Part shown: in pieces, positions 1 through 8,700 of the stretch | How positions within the stretch are numbered: position 1 is the first letter of the stretch | Layout of the letters: the number at the start of each line of letters is the position of its first letter | NCBI GenBank assembly: GCA_021413535.1 | Contig: JAIOQF010000134.1 | Coordinates: 1 to 14,861, forward strand | Direction: 5' to 3' | Source of the DNA: Verrucomicrobiota bacterium | GTDB lineage: Bacteria; Verrucomicrobiota; Verrucomicrobiia; Verrucomicrobiales; Verrucomicrobiaceae | Length of the DNA: 14,861 nucleotides | Notes under the pieces: model-generated | The model's database searches: none | Told to the model about the DNA's origin: nothing | The model's input: the letters and a program-made list of their open reading frames with translations, nothing else | Position numbers and translations under genes: made by a program

Positions 1-492
1 ATCGCAGCCGCTGCACTGGCCAAGCAGTTCAACAACATCATGGACATGCTCCAGCTGGTCTTCGGTTTTGTAAACGCCCCGCTGTTTGCGACGTTCCTGC
101 TCGGCATGTTCTGGAAACGATCCACGGGACACGGCGCATTCTGGGGACTTATCGGCGGCACGGGTTTCGCCACACTATTCCACGGTCTGGCCATCTCCGA
201 TGGCGCAACTCCTGGGATCAAGGGCGGCTGGATCGCTCAGAAATTTATCTTCCACAGTGAAATGGGACAGAATTTCTGGATGGCCATTGTGGCCTGGACC
301 GCTTGCTTCCTGCTTACCATCGTCATCTCGCTGGCCACCCGCCGCACGAAATCCGACGAGGAACTTACCGGGCTGGTTTATTCCCTCACGCCTAAGCCAA
401 AAGCCGAGAATGAACCTTGGTTCATGCAGCCCGTCACACTCGGCATGATCATCCTCGCCGCCACCATCGTCTTGAACATCATCTTCCGGTAA
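1..492 (+). CDS. Sodium/solute symporter (SSS/SGLT-like), C-terminal part
   Basis: This is the 3' end of a gene that begins before the window; the reading frame is open from base 1 and 163 residues are visible before the TAA stop. The protein would import a small solute, probably a sugar, across the inner membrane with sodium. The visible part holds about four hydrophobic segments: around residues 20-37 (FGFVNAPLFATFLLG), 44-64, 92-112 and 142-161. The stretch FGFVNAPLFATFLLGMFWKR followed by a GHGAF sequence is typical of SGLT-like members of the SSS family. A small membrane protein and a galactokinase remnant follow on the same strand, which suggests galactose or a galactoside as substrate, but this is inferred from context only. 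The internal ATG codons at 40 and 46 are not starts, because homologous sequence continues upstream of them. The family call is firm; the substrate is uncertain. Confidence 0.88.
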   Translation: MAAAALAKQFNNIMDMLQLVFGFVNAPLFATFLLGMFWKRSTGHGAFWGLIGGTGFATLFHGLAISDGATPGIKGGWIAQKFIFHSEMGQNFWMAIVAWTACFLLTIVISLATRRTKSDEELTGLVYSLTPKPKAENEPWFMQPVTLGMIILAATIVLNIIFR

Positions 493-513
493 ATCCAAAC
501 TCACTCCAATATT

Positions 514-723
514 ATGAACTTCGATCTCAGACTTCCCATCGGTCTCATGTTCTCGCTCTTTGGTGCGATACTCGCCGTCTTCGGCATCTTCAGTGACCCG
601 GAGATCTACAAAAAATCACTCGATATCAACATCAACCTTATCTGGGGTGGCGTGATGCTCGTGTTCGGAATTTTAATGTTGCTCGGTGCACGCAGCGGCA
701 GGAAAAATCCGCCGTCCGTCTGA
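514..723 (+). CDS. Small two-helix membrane protein next to symporter
   Basis: A 69-residue protein of unknown function. It has two hydrophobic helices, about residues 9-26 (starting IGLMFSLFGAIL) and 43-60 (LIWGGVMLVFGILML), joined by a short polar loop with DPEIYKKS, and a basic C-terminal tail with SGRKNPP. It starts with ATG 21 bases after the symporter stop and has no Shine-Dalgarno sequence, so it probably shares the symporter's transcript. Short proteins of this shape, with a PIGLMF start and an INLIWGG second helix, are ones I recall seeing beside SSS symporters in Verrucomicrobiota and Planctomycetota; that is memory, not a search. A role as a symporter accessory or stabilising subunit is an inference. 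The composition and clean two-helix layout make it a likely real gene. Confidence 0.72.
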   Translation: MNFDLRLPIGLMFSLFGAILAVFGIFSDPEIYKKSLDININLIWGGVMLVFGILMLLGARSGRKNPPSV

Positions 724-777
724 TTCCGCGAGAGAGGATGGAAGATCATCGCTATTCCATCTTTGTTTATTGATTTT

Positions 778-1726
778 ATGCCACTCAAAGAACTTTCTGC
801 CCGCGTCGCAGCAGAATTTCAAAACCAATTCGGTCGCCCACCGCGCTCCACGGGGCGTGGTCGCCGGTTTTCTGGCGCGTGACATCAATCCCGGAGGCCT
901 CGACGTGCTCCTGCATTCCACCGTGCCGCTCGGCAGCGGCTTGAGCAGCAGCGCTGCGCTGGAAGTCTGCACCGCAACATTGCTGGAGGCTGTCACCGGC
1001 AATAACCTTGATCCCATTGAAAAGGCCTTACTCTGCCAAAAGGCCGAACACGATTTCGCCGGTGTGCCCTGCGGCATCATGGACCAGTTTATTTCCGCGC
1101 TCGGACGCGAAGGCCATCTGCTCCTGCTCGACTGCCGCACGCGGAAGACAGAGCTGGTGCCGATGAGCGATCCTTCCGTCGCGCTGCTCATCATCAACAC
1201 CAATGTGAAGCACGAGCTGAGCGGTGGCGAATACACCGAGCGCCGGGCGCAATGCGAGGAAGCCGCCAGAAATCTCGGCGTGAAATCACTGCGCGACGTG
1301 ACAGCGAAGCAGCTTGAAGACGGCAAAAGCAAAATGAGCGAAGTCATTTATCGAAGGGCGCGACACGTCATCAGCGAAATCGAGCGCACGCTTCGCGCTG
1401 CAGAAGGTGTCCGCCAATCCGACTGGTCGACCGTGGGTCAGTTGATGAATGCCAGCCACGTCTCTTTGCGCGACGACTACGAAGTGAGCTGTCACGAACT
1501 GGACGTCGTCGTGGAGATCACAGCGGGCATTGGTAAAAGCGGTGGCGTCTATGGCTGTCGCATGACAGGCGGCGGTTTCGGCGGCTGCTGTGTCGCGCTG
1601 GTGCAATCGGATCACTTGGAGGCCATCACGAAAAATATCGCAGCAGCCTACAAAGCCAAGACCGGCATCGAAGCCACCCTCTTCGCCTCCCGCCCTGCGG
1701 CGGGAGCGACGATCATCAAATCTTAA
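778..1726 (+). pseudogene. galK: Galactokinase, internal deletion with frameshift
   Basis: Galactokinase phosphorylates galactose at C1 in the Leloir pathway. Here the gene is broken. From the ATG at 778 the frame reads a normal-looking N-terminus (MPLKELSARVAAEFQNQFGR), then loses similarity and stops with TGA at 880-882. From about 851 the +1-shifted frame reads the rest of a galactokinase, from RGVVAGF onward: GHMP motif 2 (PLGSGLSSSAA, 926-958), the CGIMDQ block with the catalytic Asp codon at 1082-1084, and motif 3 (MTGGGFGG, 1562-1585). The nucleotide-binding motif 1 (GRVNLIGEHTDY in intact enzymes) and its surroundings are absent. Compared with E. coli GalK about 70-80 residues are missing. 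The remaining 290 codons have no stop, so the lesion is recent or an assembly error. A longer frame starting at 686 would overlap the previous gene and has no galactokinase-like N-terminus. Confidence 0.85.
1687..1706. terminator. GC-rich hairpin at galK/secDF convergence
   Basis: A perfect 8-bp inverted repeat, CTCCCGCC with loop CTGC and GGCGGGAG, lies 18 bases before the galK stop and just beyond the convergent secDF stop. No T-run follows on either strand, so it is not a standard intrinsic terminator, and it also encodes the RPAAG residues at the kinase C-terminus. A termination or transcript-end-stabilising role for the convergent pair is possible but weakly supported. Confidence 0.22.
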
Positions 1727-1733
1727 AGCTCCA

Positions 1734-4115
1734 CTACGCCGTCGCTGTCGGCTTGATGGCTGCGGCGCGCTCAGCGTTGTCAAGCACCTGACGATGGAGG
1801 CTCTTGCCGGTCTTCTTCGCATACCACAACACCAGAGGGCTGGCGATGTAGATGGACGAATAGGTGCCAACGATGATGCCGATAAGGATGGGAAGGGAGA
1901 ATTCCTTCATCGAAGGCCCGCCGAAGATGTAGAGCGCAACCATCGGCATCAGCGCCGTAAGGCTGGTCAGCAACGTTCGACTCAAGGTGATCGAGATGGC
2001 CTCGTTCATGATGTCGCGGATATTTCCAGTGCCGCCCTTGGCCTTGATCATTTCGCGGATACGGTCGAAAACGATGATGGTGTCGTTGATCGAATAGCCC
2101 GCGACGGTGAGCACCGCGCCGATGTGAATGATGGACAGCTCCTGACCCATCAACACAGAGAGGCCGACGACGATGATACAATCGTGGAACAAGGCGATGA
2201 TCGCACCCAGCGCGAAGGAGAATTCGTAGAAGAACGAGAGATAAATCAGGATTGCGACCATGGCGACAACGAAGGCAATGATGGAGCGCTGCGCGAGTTC
2301 GCTGCCGACAACCGAGCCCACAGTGTCCGTGGAGCCGCCGGTCAGCTTGCCGACGAAGGCGTTCTCCAGTGTGCTTTTCACGCGATCCTTGTCATCCAAC
2401 TCAGAGCGCACGCTGATCTGGCGACCCGTCGCTGTGGTGTTTTCTTGAACGTAGAAGGTTCCCGTTTTCAATCCCGCGTTTTTCAACGCAGTCTCCGCAT
2501 CAGTGGGAGTCACCACTTCATTCGCGGCAATGGCGAACTGTGTTTTTGCACCGCCGCGGAAGTCAATGCCGATGCCATGATTCGGCTTGTAGACAAAACC
2601 AGCCAGTGAGACAAACGCGAGAGCGAAAGAGCCGATGATGAAAGGCTTGGCATACTTGAGCACGTCGTAATTGCCGGTCGGGATGAACTGGGCGAATTTC
2701 ACATTGTCCAGTTTGTGGGTGTCGATAAACCAGCCGAACACCACTCGGGTGACGATCAGCGCGCCGAAGAGCGTGCCGAAGATACCGACGATCAGTGTAA
2801 CCGCGAAACCCTTCACCAGACCGCTGGCGAGCGAGAATAAAATCAACGAGGTGATGAGCGTTGTAACGTGAACGTCGAAGATAGCGGCAAACGCCTTCTC
2901 AAACGCGGTGGCCAGACCCGTGGCCAGCGATTTGCCCGCGCGCATTTCCTCACGCAGTCGTTCGTAGATGAGCACGTTGGCGTCCACGCCCATGCCAACG
3001 GTCAGCGCGATACCGGCGATGCCGGGCATGGTGAGCGTTATTTTGAAGAGCGCCATGGCTCCGAAGATCATCAGCAAATTCACCACCACGCCGCAAAGTG
3101 CGACCACGCCGGCAAGCCGGTAATAGATGAGCATGAACAACGCGATGAGCACGGTGCCGACGATGCCGGTGTAGATGGCCTGCTCGACCGTCTTCGCGCC
3201 GAACGCGGCAGACCCTTCACTGGACTCAATGATGACCATTGGATTCTCCAGCGGGTTCTCCAGCGCAGTGGCCAGCGCGATGGCCTCCTCCTGCTTGAAG
3301 CCGTTGGCACCTCCAGAAATCTGCGCATAACCGCCGTAGTGATCAGATTTCAACACGGGATCGGAGATGACCACACCATCCAGCACGATGGCCATGCGAT
3401 CACCGCGATGCCGGGCCGCGATTTCATCAAATGTTTTCGAGCCTTCGCTGTCGAGATAGAGGCCGATGACCCAGCCTTCCTGCGGGTCGAGCTTGGCGAT
3501 GGCGCGGCTGACATGCTTGCCGGCCAGATCAGCACGGCTTTTAACAAGGAGACTATCAACTTTACCCTTGTCCTTTTTTCCAATTTCCTTATGGGGCATC
3601 TCGACGTAACCGATGGCCACACCGCCATTGGTTTTGATCTTCTCAATCTCGCGTTCACTGTCTGGATGGACGATGCGGAGTTCTAGCTGGGCGACTTCCT
3701 CAATCTTCTTCCGAACCGCGTCTTTATCATCTTCCTTCACACCAGGCATTTCAATGTGGATCCGATCCTCGCCTTGCGGCGTCATCAGCAAGTCGTTCTC
3801 ACCATTGGGATTAAGACGCTTTTCGAGAATGGCGATTGCCTGCTCGAGGGAATTTTTTGTAATCGGCTTGGGCGCGCCTTTGTCATCCAGTCCCGGCTTG
3901 AGCTGCACGGTGAAGGATGAGCCGCCGCCGATGTCGATGCCCTTTTTAATACCGAGCCCCATGAAGGCCCAGACGCAGAAGATCGACATAAGCACCGTGA
4001 GGATGGTGCCGGAGAGCTTCTTGCCCCGGTGATCGGTGGTGCCGAGGTAGAAGAACAAAAGGAACAGCAGAACGCAGCCCCAGAGAAAAGTAAGTGCGGG
4101 AGTAAGGGTAGGCAT
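1734..4115 (-). CDS. secDF: Fused protein translocase subunit SecDF
   Basis: A 793-residue fusion of SecD and SecF, the RND-like proton-driven partners of SecYEG that help pull exported proteins across the inner membrane. The SecD half has its P1-head start at residues 60-70 (GIDIGGGSSF), the LDGVVISDP segment at 245-253 and the TM4 motif GMGVDANVLIYERLREE at 374-390, with proton-relay candidate Asp378. The SecF half begins near 485, with GIDFRGG at 516-522, HDC at 644-646, GYSINDTIIVFDRIRE at 673-688 and LSRTLLTSLTAL at 711-722. Before the usual first SecD helix (about 36-55) there is an extra hydrophobic segment at about 8-24, so the fusion probably has 13 helices rather than 12. It is the last gene of the metH-tgt-yajC-secDF run, 37 bp after yajC. 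No Shine-Dalgarno precedes the ATG. It converges on galK with a 7-bp gap. Confidence 0.96.
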   Translation of the reverse strand: MPTLTPALTFLWGCVLLFLLFFYLGTTDHRGKKLSGTILTVLMSIFCVWAFMGLGIKKGIDIGGGSSFTVQLKPGLDDKGAPKPITKNSLEQAIAILEKRLNPNGENDLLMTPQGEDRIHIEMPGVKEDDKDAVRKKIEEVAQLELRIVHPDSEREIEKIKTNGGVAIGYVEMPHKEIGKKDKGKVDSLLVKSRADLAGKHVSRAIAKLDPQEGWVIGLYLDSEGSKTFDEIAARHRGDRMAIVLDGVVISDPVLKSDHYGGYAQISGGANGFKQEEAIALATALENPLENPMVIIESSEGSAAFGAKTVEQAIYTGIVGTVLIALFMLIYYRLAGVVALCGVVVNLLMIFGAMALFKITLTMPGIAGIALTVGMGVDANVLIYERLREEMRAGKSLATGLATAFEKAFAAIFDVHVTTLITSLILFSLASGLVKGFAVTLIVGIFGTLFGALIVTRVVFGWFIDTHKLDNVKFAQFIPTGNYDVLKYAKPFIIGSFALAFVSLAGFVYKPNHGIGIDFRGGAKTQFAIAANEVVTPTDAETALKNAGLKTGTFYVQENTTATGRQISVRSELDDKDRVKSTLENAFVGKLTGGSTDTVGSVVGSELAQRSIIAFVVAMVAILIYLSFFYEFSFALGAIIALFHDCIIVVGLSVLMGQELSIIHIGAVLTVAGYSINDTIIVFDRIREMIKAKGGTGNIRDIMNEAISITLSRTLLTSLTALMPMVALYIFGGPSMKEFSLPILIGIIVGTYSSIYIASPLVLWYAKKTGKSLHRQVLDNAERAAAIKPTATA

Positions 4116-4152
4116 GATGACGGAGAGAAAGGTGCTGATGAAATGAAGCGGA

Positions 4153-4512
4153 TTACTTCGCGGCCTCGACGGTCACGGGTGACTCTTTGGAAACACGCTG
4201 GGCGATGGCGCTGCGATCAAACTCAATCTTGCCCTCGTTCATGCGGACGATCACGGTCTTCTCCCTCACGGAGGTGATGACGCCATGCGCGCCACCGATA
4301 GTGACGACTTCATCGCCGGCTGCCATGGCCTTCTGCATCTGCTCCTGAGCCTTGGCTTTGTTCCGCTGCGGGCGGATGAGGATGAAATACATCACGACCA
4401 TCATCAGCACCATGAAGACCATCGGGTTGCCGAGAAGACCGCCTGGCTGCCCGCCTGCTGCGGGTGCATCGACGGCAAGAATGGCCTGCGCCAAGAAATT
4501 TAATGAGGTCAT
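4153..4512 (-). CDS. yajC: Sec translocase accessory protein YajC
   Basis: A 119-residue single-pass membrane protein that associates with SecDF in the holotranslocon. A short, Gly/Ala/Pro-rich N-terminal part precedes one transmembrane helix (about residues 29-46), followed directly by the family hallmark IRPQRNK (46-52) and a small soluble domain with AGDEVVTIGGAHGVI (65-79). Length and architecture fit YajC, although the N-terminal extension before the helix is longer than in E. coli. The ATG overlaps the tgt stop codon by four bases (ATGA, 4509-4512), so translation is probably coupled. The tgt-yajC-secD-secF order is conserved widely in bacteria, which supports the call. Confidence 0.95.
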   Translation of the reverse strand: MTSLNFLAQAILAVDAPAAGGQPGGLLGNPMVFMVLMMVVMYFILIRPQRNKAKAQEQMQKAMAAGDEVVTIGGAHGVITSVREKTVIVRMNEGKIEFDRSAIAQRVSKESPVTVEAAK

Positions 4513-5648
4513 GAGTCTGAAGGTTCGGTGTGGGTCTGGTATTGTGCGATGAAGTCCTCCCGGAACTCGCGAAAAACGCCGCCTTTAATGGCGGCGCGGG
4601 CGCGGGACAAGAGGGATAGATAGAAATGCAGATTATGGAGGGAAATCAACCGCAAACCGAGGATTTCCCCCGCCTTCAATAAGTGGCGCACATAGGCTCG
4701 GGAGAAGCCCCGGCAGAGAGGATGCGTGTCCTCATCGATCTCTGCGTAGTCGCGCGCGTAGCGTGAGTTCTTTAAATTGATCGATCCGCGCATCGTAAAC
4801 GCGGTGCTGTGCCGGGCTAGGCGCGTGGGCAGCACACAATCAAACATGTCGATGCCCCGTGCCACCATCTCAATCATCTGCGGCGGTGTGCCCAGGCCCA
4901 TCGCATAACGCGGCTTGTCCGCTGGCAGATGCGGCTCGCTGTTTTCCACGGCGGCGAACATCACCGGCTCCGGCTCGCCCACGCTCACGCCGCCGACCGC
5001 GTAACCGTCAAAGCCCATCGCCACCAGCTCACGTGCGCTCCGGGCGCGCAGCTCGGGATAGGACGAGCCCTGCACAATGCCGAAGTGCAACTGCGGCTTC
5101 CCGTTGGTCTGCGGCTGGTTCGTATCAATCCAGTCGCGACAACGCCTCGCCCAGCGCAATGTAAGATCAAGACTCTGCGACGCATAAGTTTCATCACAGG
5201 GATGCGGCGGACATTCATCGAAAAGCATCGCAATGTCCGAGCCCAGCACCGCTTGAATTTCCATCGCCGTCTCCGGCCCAAGAAACATCGGGGAGCCGTC
5301 CACATGATTTTGAAAATGCACCCCCTCTTCCTTGATCTTGCGTATTTTTCCCAGCGAGAAAACTTGAAACCCGCCGGAGTCGGTCAGGATGGGCTTGTCC
5401 CAGTTGGCGAATTTGTGAAGGCCGCCGGCCTCCCGCATGATTTCCATTCCGGGCCGCACCGCAAGATGGTAGGTGTTTCCCAGAATGATCTGCGCATCCA
5501 GCGCGCGCAGTTCGTCAGGGTGCACTCCTTTGACCGAACCCTGCGTGCCCACCGGCATAAAAACTGGTGTCTCGACCACGCCATGCGGCGTTTCCAGTCG
5601 CCCATAACGGGCGCGGGAATGAGGGTCGGTGCCGAGAAGAGTGAACAT
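4509..5648 (-). CDS. tgt: tRNA-guanine transglycosylase, atypical zinc site
   Basis: This enzyme exchanges guanine-34 of GUN-anticodon tRNAs for preQ1 in queuosine synthesis. Counting from the chosen ATG (379 residues), it has FMPVGTQGSVKG (30-41), LTDSGGFQVFSL with Asp90 as the acid/base residue (88-99), FDECPP (143-148), the GIVQG substrate loop (190-194), YAVGGVSVGE (216-225) and DMFDCVLPTR with nucleophile Asp270 (267-276). The structural zinc site, normally CxCxxC plus a distant His, reads D307-T-H309-P-L-C312 with His338; only the last Cys and the His are conserved, at normal spacing. The start at 5648 (MFTLLGTDPHSRAR) matches where family members begin; an ATG at 5660 and a TTG at 5687 are alternatives. 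It lies 53 bp after metH and overlaps yajC by four bases. Confidence 0.94.
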   Translation of the reverse strand: MFTLLGTDPHSRARYGRLETPHGVVETPVFMPVGTQGSVKGVHPDELRALDAQIILGNTYHLAVRPGMEIMREAGGLHKFANWDKPILTDSGGFQVFSLGKIRKIKEEGVHFQNHVDGSPMFLGPETAMEIQAVLGSDIAMLFDECPPHPCDETYASQSLDLTLRWARRCRDWIDTNQPQTNGKPQLHFGIVQGSSYPELRARSARELVAMGFDGYAVGGVSVGEPEPVMFAAVENSEPHLPADKPRYAMGLGTPPQMIEMVARGIDMFDCVLPTRLARHSTAFTMRGSINLKNSRYARDYAEIDEDTHPLCRGFSRAYVRHLLKAGEILGLRLISLHNLHFYLSLLSRARAAIKGGVFREFREDFIAQYQTHTEPSDS

Positions 5649-5701
5649 GCGGGCGCGCATCGTGGCGCACGACCGCACCGATGGCAAGGTTGGTCAGCTT
5701 A

Positions 5702-8700
5702 TCAATACGCCAGCCAGGGCCCGAGCCACCGCTCCATCTCGACGACGCTCATGCCTTTGCGCGCGGCGTAGTCTTCAATCTGATCCTTATTCAGTTTCCC
5801 GGTGGCAAAGTAACGCACTTCGGGATGACCAAAATACAACCCGCTCACTGCGGAACCCGGATGCATGGCCTGACTTTCCGTGAGCGTGACACCGGTGTGC
5901 TCCGTGGCATCAAGCAGATCAAACAAGATGGGCTTCTCCGTGTGATCCGGTTGTGAGGGATAACCCGGCGCGGGCCGGATGCCGCGATACTTCTCGCGAA
6001 TCAGTTCTTCGTTCGTGAGTTCCTCCGGCTTCTCGTAGCCCCAGGCAACGCGGGCCTGCTTGTGCATGTATTCCGCGCTGGCCTCAGCCAAACGGTCAGC
6101 AAGAGCCTTGGCCATGATGCTGTTGTAGTCGTCGTGATCAGCTTTGAACTTGTCAGACAGTTCATCAGCACCGTGCACTCCAACGCAGAAGCCACCGATG
6201 TAATCCGCGCGACCGCTTTCCTTCGGCGCAACAAAATCGGCCAGTGCATAGTTCGGTGCGTCCTTCTTGATGATCTGCTGGCGCAAGGTGTGAAAGACGC
6301 AGCGCGCGGTCTGGCGTGATTCATCGGTGTAGACTTCGATGTCGTCGCCGATCCGGTTCGCGGGATAGAATCCAAAGCATCCGCGCACGGTGTAGAGATT
6401 TTCTGTGATAATGCGGTCCAGCAGCGCGCGGGCCTCCTGATACAACTTGGCCGCAATCGGTTCGATCTCCGCCTGCGACTCCGGCAACGCGCTCTTAAAA
6501 CGATGCTCCTTCTCGTCCCAGCGACCGCGCAGTTCCCAAGTGTGAAAGAACGGCGACCAGTCAATGAACGGCAGCAAGTCCGTGATCGGCAACGGATCGT
6601 AAACCTTCACACCGGTGAACGACGGCACTGCGATCTCCTGCGTGCTCCAGTCAAACTGCGAGCCCTTCGCCCGGGCATCCGCCAGCGGGATGAGTTTCTT
6701 CGCCTCGTCCTTCGAGGCGTAATCTGCGCGCAACTTGATGTGGCGCTCCTCGTTCTGCTTCACGAAACCGGCACGTTGATCTTCGCTCAACAATGACGTC
6801 ATCACCGGCACTGAACGTGAGGCGTCGAGCACATGCACGATGGGATTTGAGTAATGCGGCGCGATCTTGATCGCCGTGTGCGCGGCGCTGGTGGTCGCTC
6901 CGCCGATGAGCAGCGGTTGCTTCAAACCAAGGCGCTCCATTTCCTTTGCGACATGCACCATCTCGTCAAGCGACGGCGTAATGAGTCCGCTGAGACCGAT
7001 GACGTCCGCCTTCTCTCGAGCAGCGGCTTCGAGAATCTTCTCGCAGGATACCATGACGCCGAGATCGATGACGCGGTAGCCGTTGCATGCGAGCACCACG
7101 CCCACGATGTTCTTCCCGATGTCATGCACATCGCCCTTCACCGTGGCGATGACCATGCAGCCGGCGGCATCGCTTGTAACTTCAGCGATAGCGTTGGCGT
7201 CGGTTTCCAATGCTTTCTTGTGCGCCGCAGCGCGCGCCTCGGCATTCGCCGCCTTCTCCGCCTCCATGAAGGGCTCCAGATAAGCGACGCTTTTCTTCAT
7301 CACGCGAGCGCTCTTCACCACCTGCGGCAGAAACATTTTCCCCGCACCGAACAAGTCGCCGACAACACTCATGCCGTCCATGAGCGGGCCTTCGATGACT
7401 TTGAGTGGCACGCCGAGTTTCTGACGAGCTTCCTCGGTGTCCTGATCGATGAAATCCGTGATGCCTCTGAGCAGCGCATGCTCCAGCCGTTTTTCCACGG
7501 GCGCATCACGCCAGCTCAGATCGACCTCGGCTTTCTTCGCGCCGGCAACTCCTTTGAACTGCTCGGCGTAATCGACCAGAATTTCCGTGGCGTCGGGCCT
7601 GCGGTTCAGCAGCACATCTTCGACTTTGACGAGCATCTCCTGCGGGATGTCCTCATATACTTCAAGCATGCCCGCATTGACGATGCCCATGTCCATGCCC
7701 GCCTTGATCGCGTGGAAAAGGAACGCGCTGTGCATGGCTTCGCGCACCTTGTTGTTGCCGCGGAAGCTGAAACTGATGTTGCTTACGCCGCCGCTCACCT
7801 TCGCGAAAGGCAGGTTTTGTTTGATCCAGCGCGTGGCCTCGATGAAGTCCACCGCGTAGTTATTGTGCTCCTCCATACCCGTCGCGACGGTGAGGATGTT
7901 CGGATCAAAGATGATGTCCTCGGGCGGGAAGCCGACCTCATCGACGAGGATGCGATAGGCGCGCTCGCAGATGCGGATCTTCTCGGCATAACTCGCGGCC
8001 TGGCCGTTCTCGTCGAAGGCCATCACCACGGCTGCAGCCCCGTAATGCTTCAACGCGCGGGCGCGCTCCTTGAAAAGTTCCTCGCCTTCTTTCAAGGAGA
8101 TGCTGTTGGCGATACCCTTTCCTTGAAGACATTTAAGCCCGGCCTCGATGACTTCCCACTTGGAGGAGTCCACCATGATCGGCACCTTGTTCACTTCGGG
8201 CTCGGTTTGCAGCAGGATGAGAAACTTCGTCATCATGGCCACACCGTCGATCAGGCCTTCGTCCATGCAGACGTCGATCACGTTCGCGCCGTTCTCGACC
8301 TGCTGGCGAGCGATGGCCACGGCCTCCTCAAGTTTGTTTTCCTTGATGAGTTTCGCGAACTTCGGCGATCCGGCGACGTTGGTGCGCTCGCCGATCATCA
8401 GATAGTTCGATGCGGAAGTTAGATTGTAAGGCTGCGATCCGCTGAGGCGCATCACCGGCTCCGGATGCGGCACATGGCGCGGCTCCAGACCCTCGACTGC
8501 TTTGGCGATGGCGGCGATGTGTTCCGGCGTGTTGCCGCAGCAACCGCCCATGATGTTGACGAAGCCGTGCCCGCCGAAGTCCTTGGCGAAATTCGCCATG
8601 TCGGCTGGCAGCAAATCGAAGCCCGTCGGCGCCAGCGGGTTCGGCATGCCTGCATTCGGATAGCAGGAAACAAAAGTGTCCGCCTTCTGCGCCAGTTCTT

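Noticed and set aside
840..882. Programmed ribosomal frameshift in galK
   Set aside because: A frameshift would not restore the missing motif 1 region, and no clear slippery sequence is seen.
686..1726. A continuous 346-codon frame that could be called a full galactokinase
   Set aside because: Its first 55 or so residues do not resemble galactokinase, it overlaps the preceding gene, and the true N-terminus is read in another frame from 778.
1590..2609. 339-codon plus-strand frame running from galK into secDF
   Set aside because: It overlaps conserved SecF coding sequence on the other strand and has low-complexity charged composition with no recognisable domain.
2868..3686. 272-codon plus-strand frame opposite secDF
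   Set aside because: Antisense shadow of the conserved SecD region; no domain or start signal.
6854..8422. 522-codon open frame on the plus strand inside metH
   Set aside because: It lies wholly antisense to a strongly conserved MetH sequence and has His/Asp/Arg-rich shadow composition; it reflects codon bias of the real gene.
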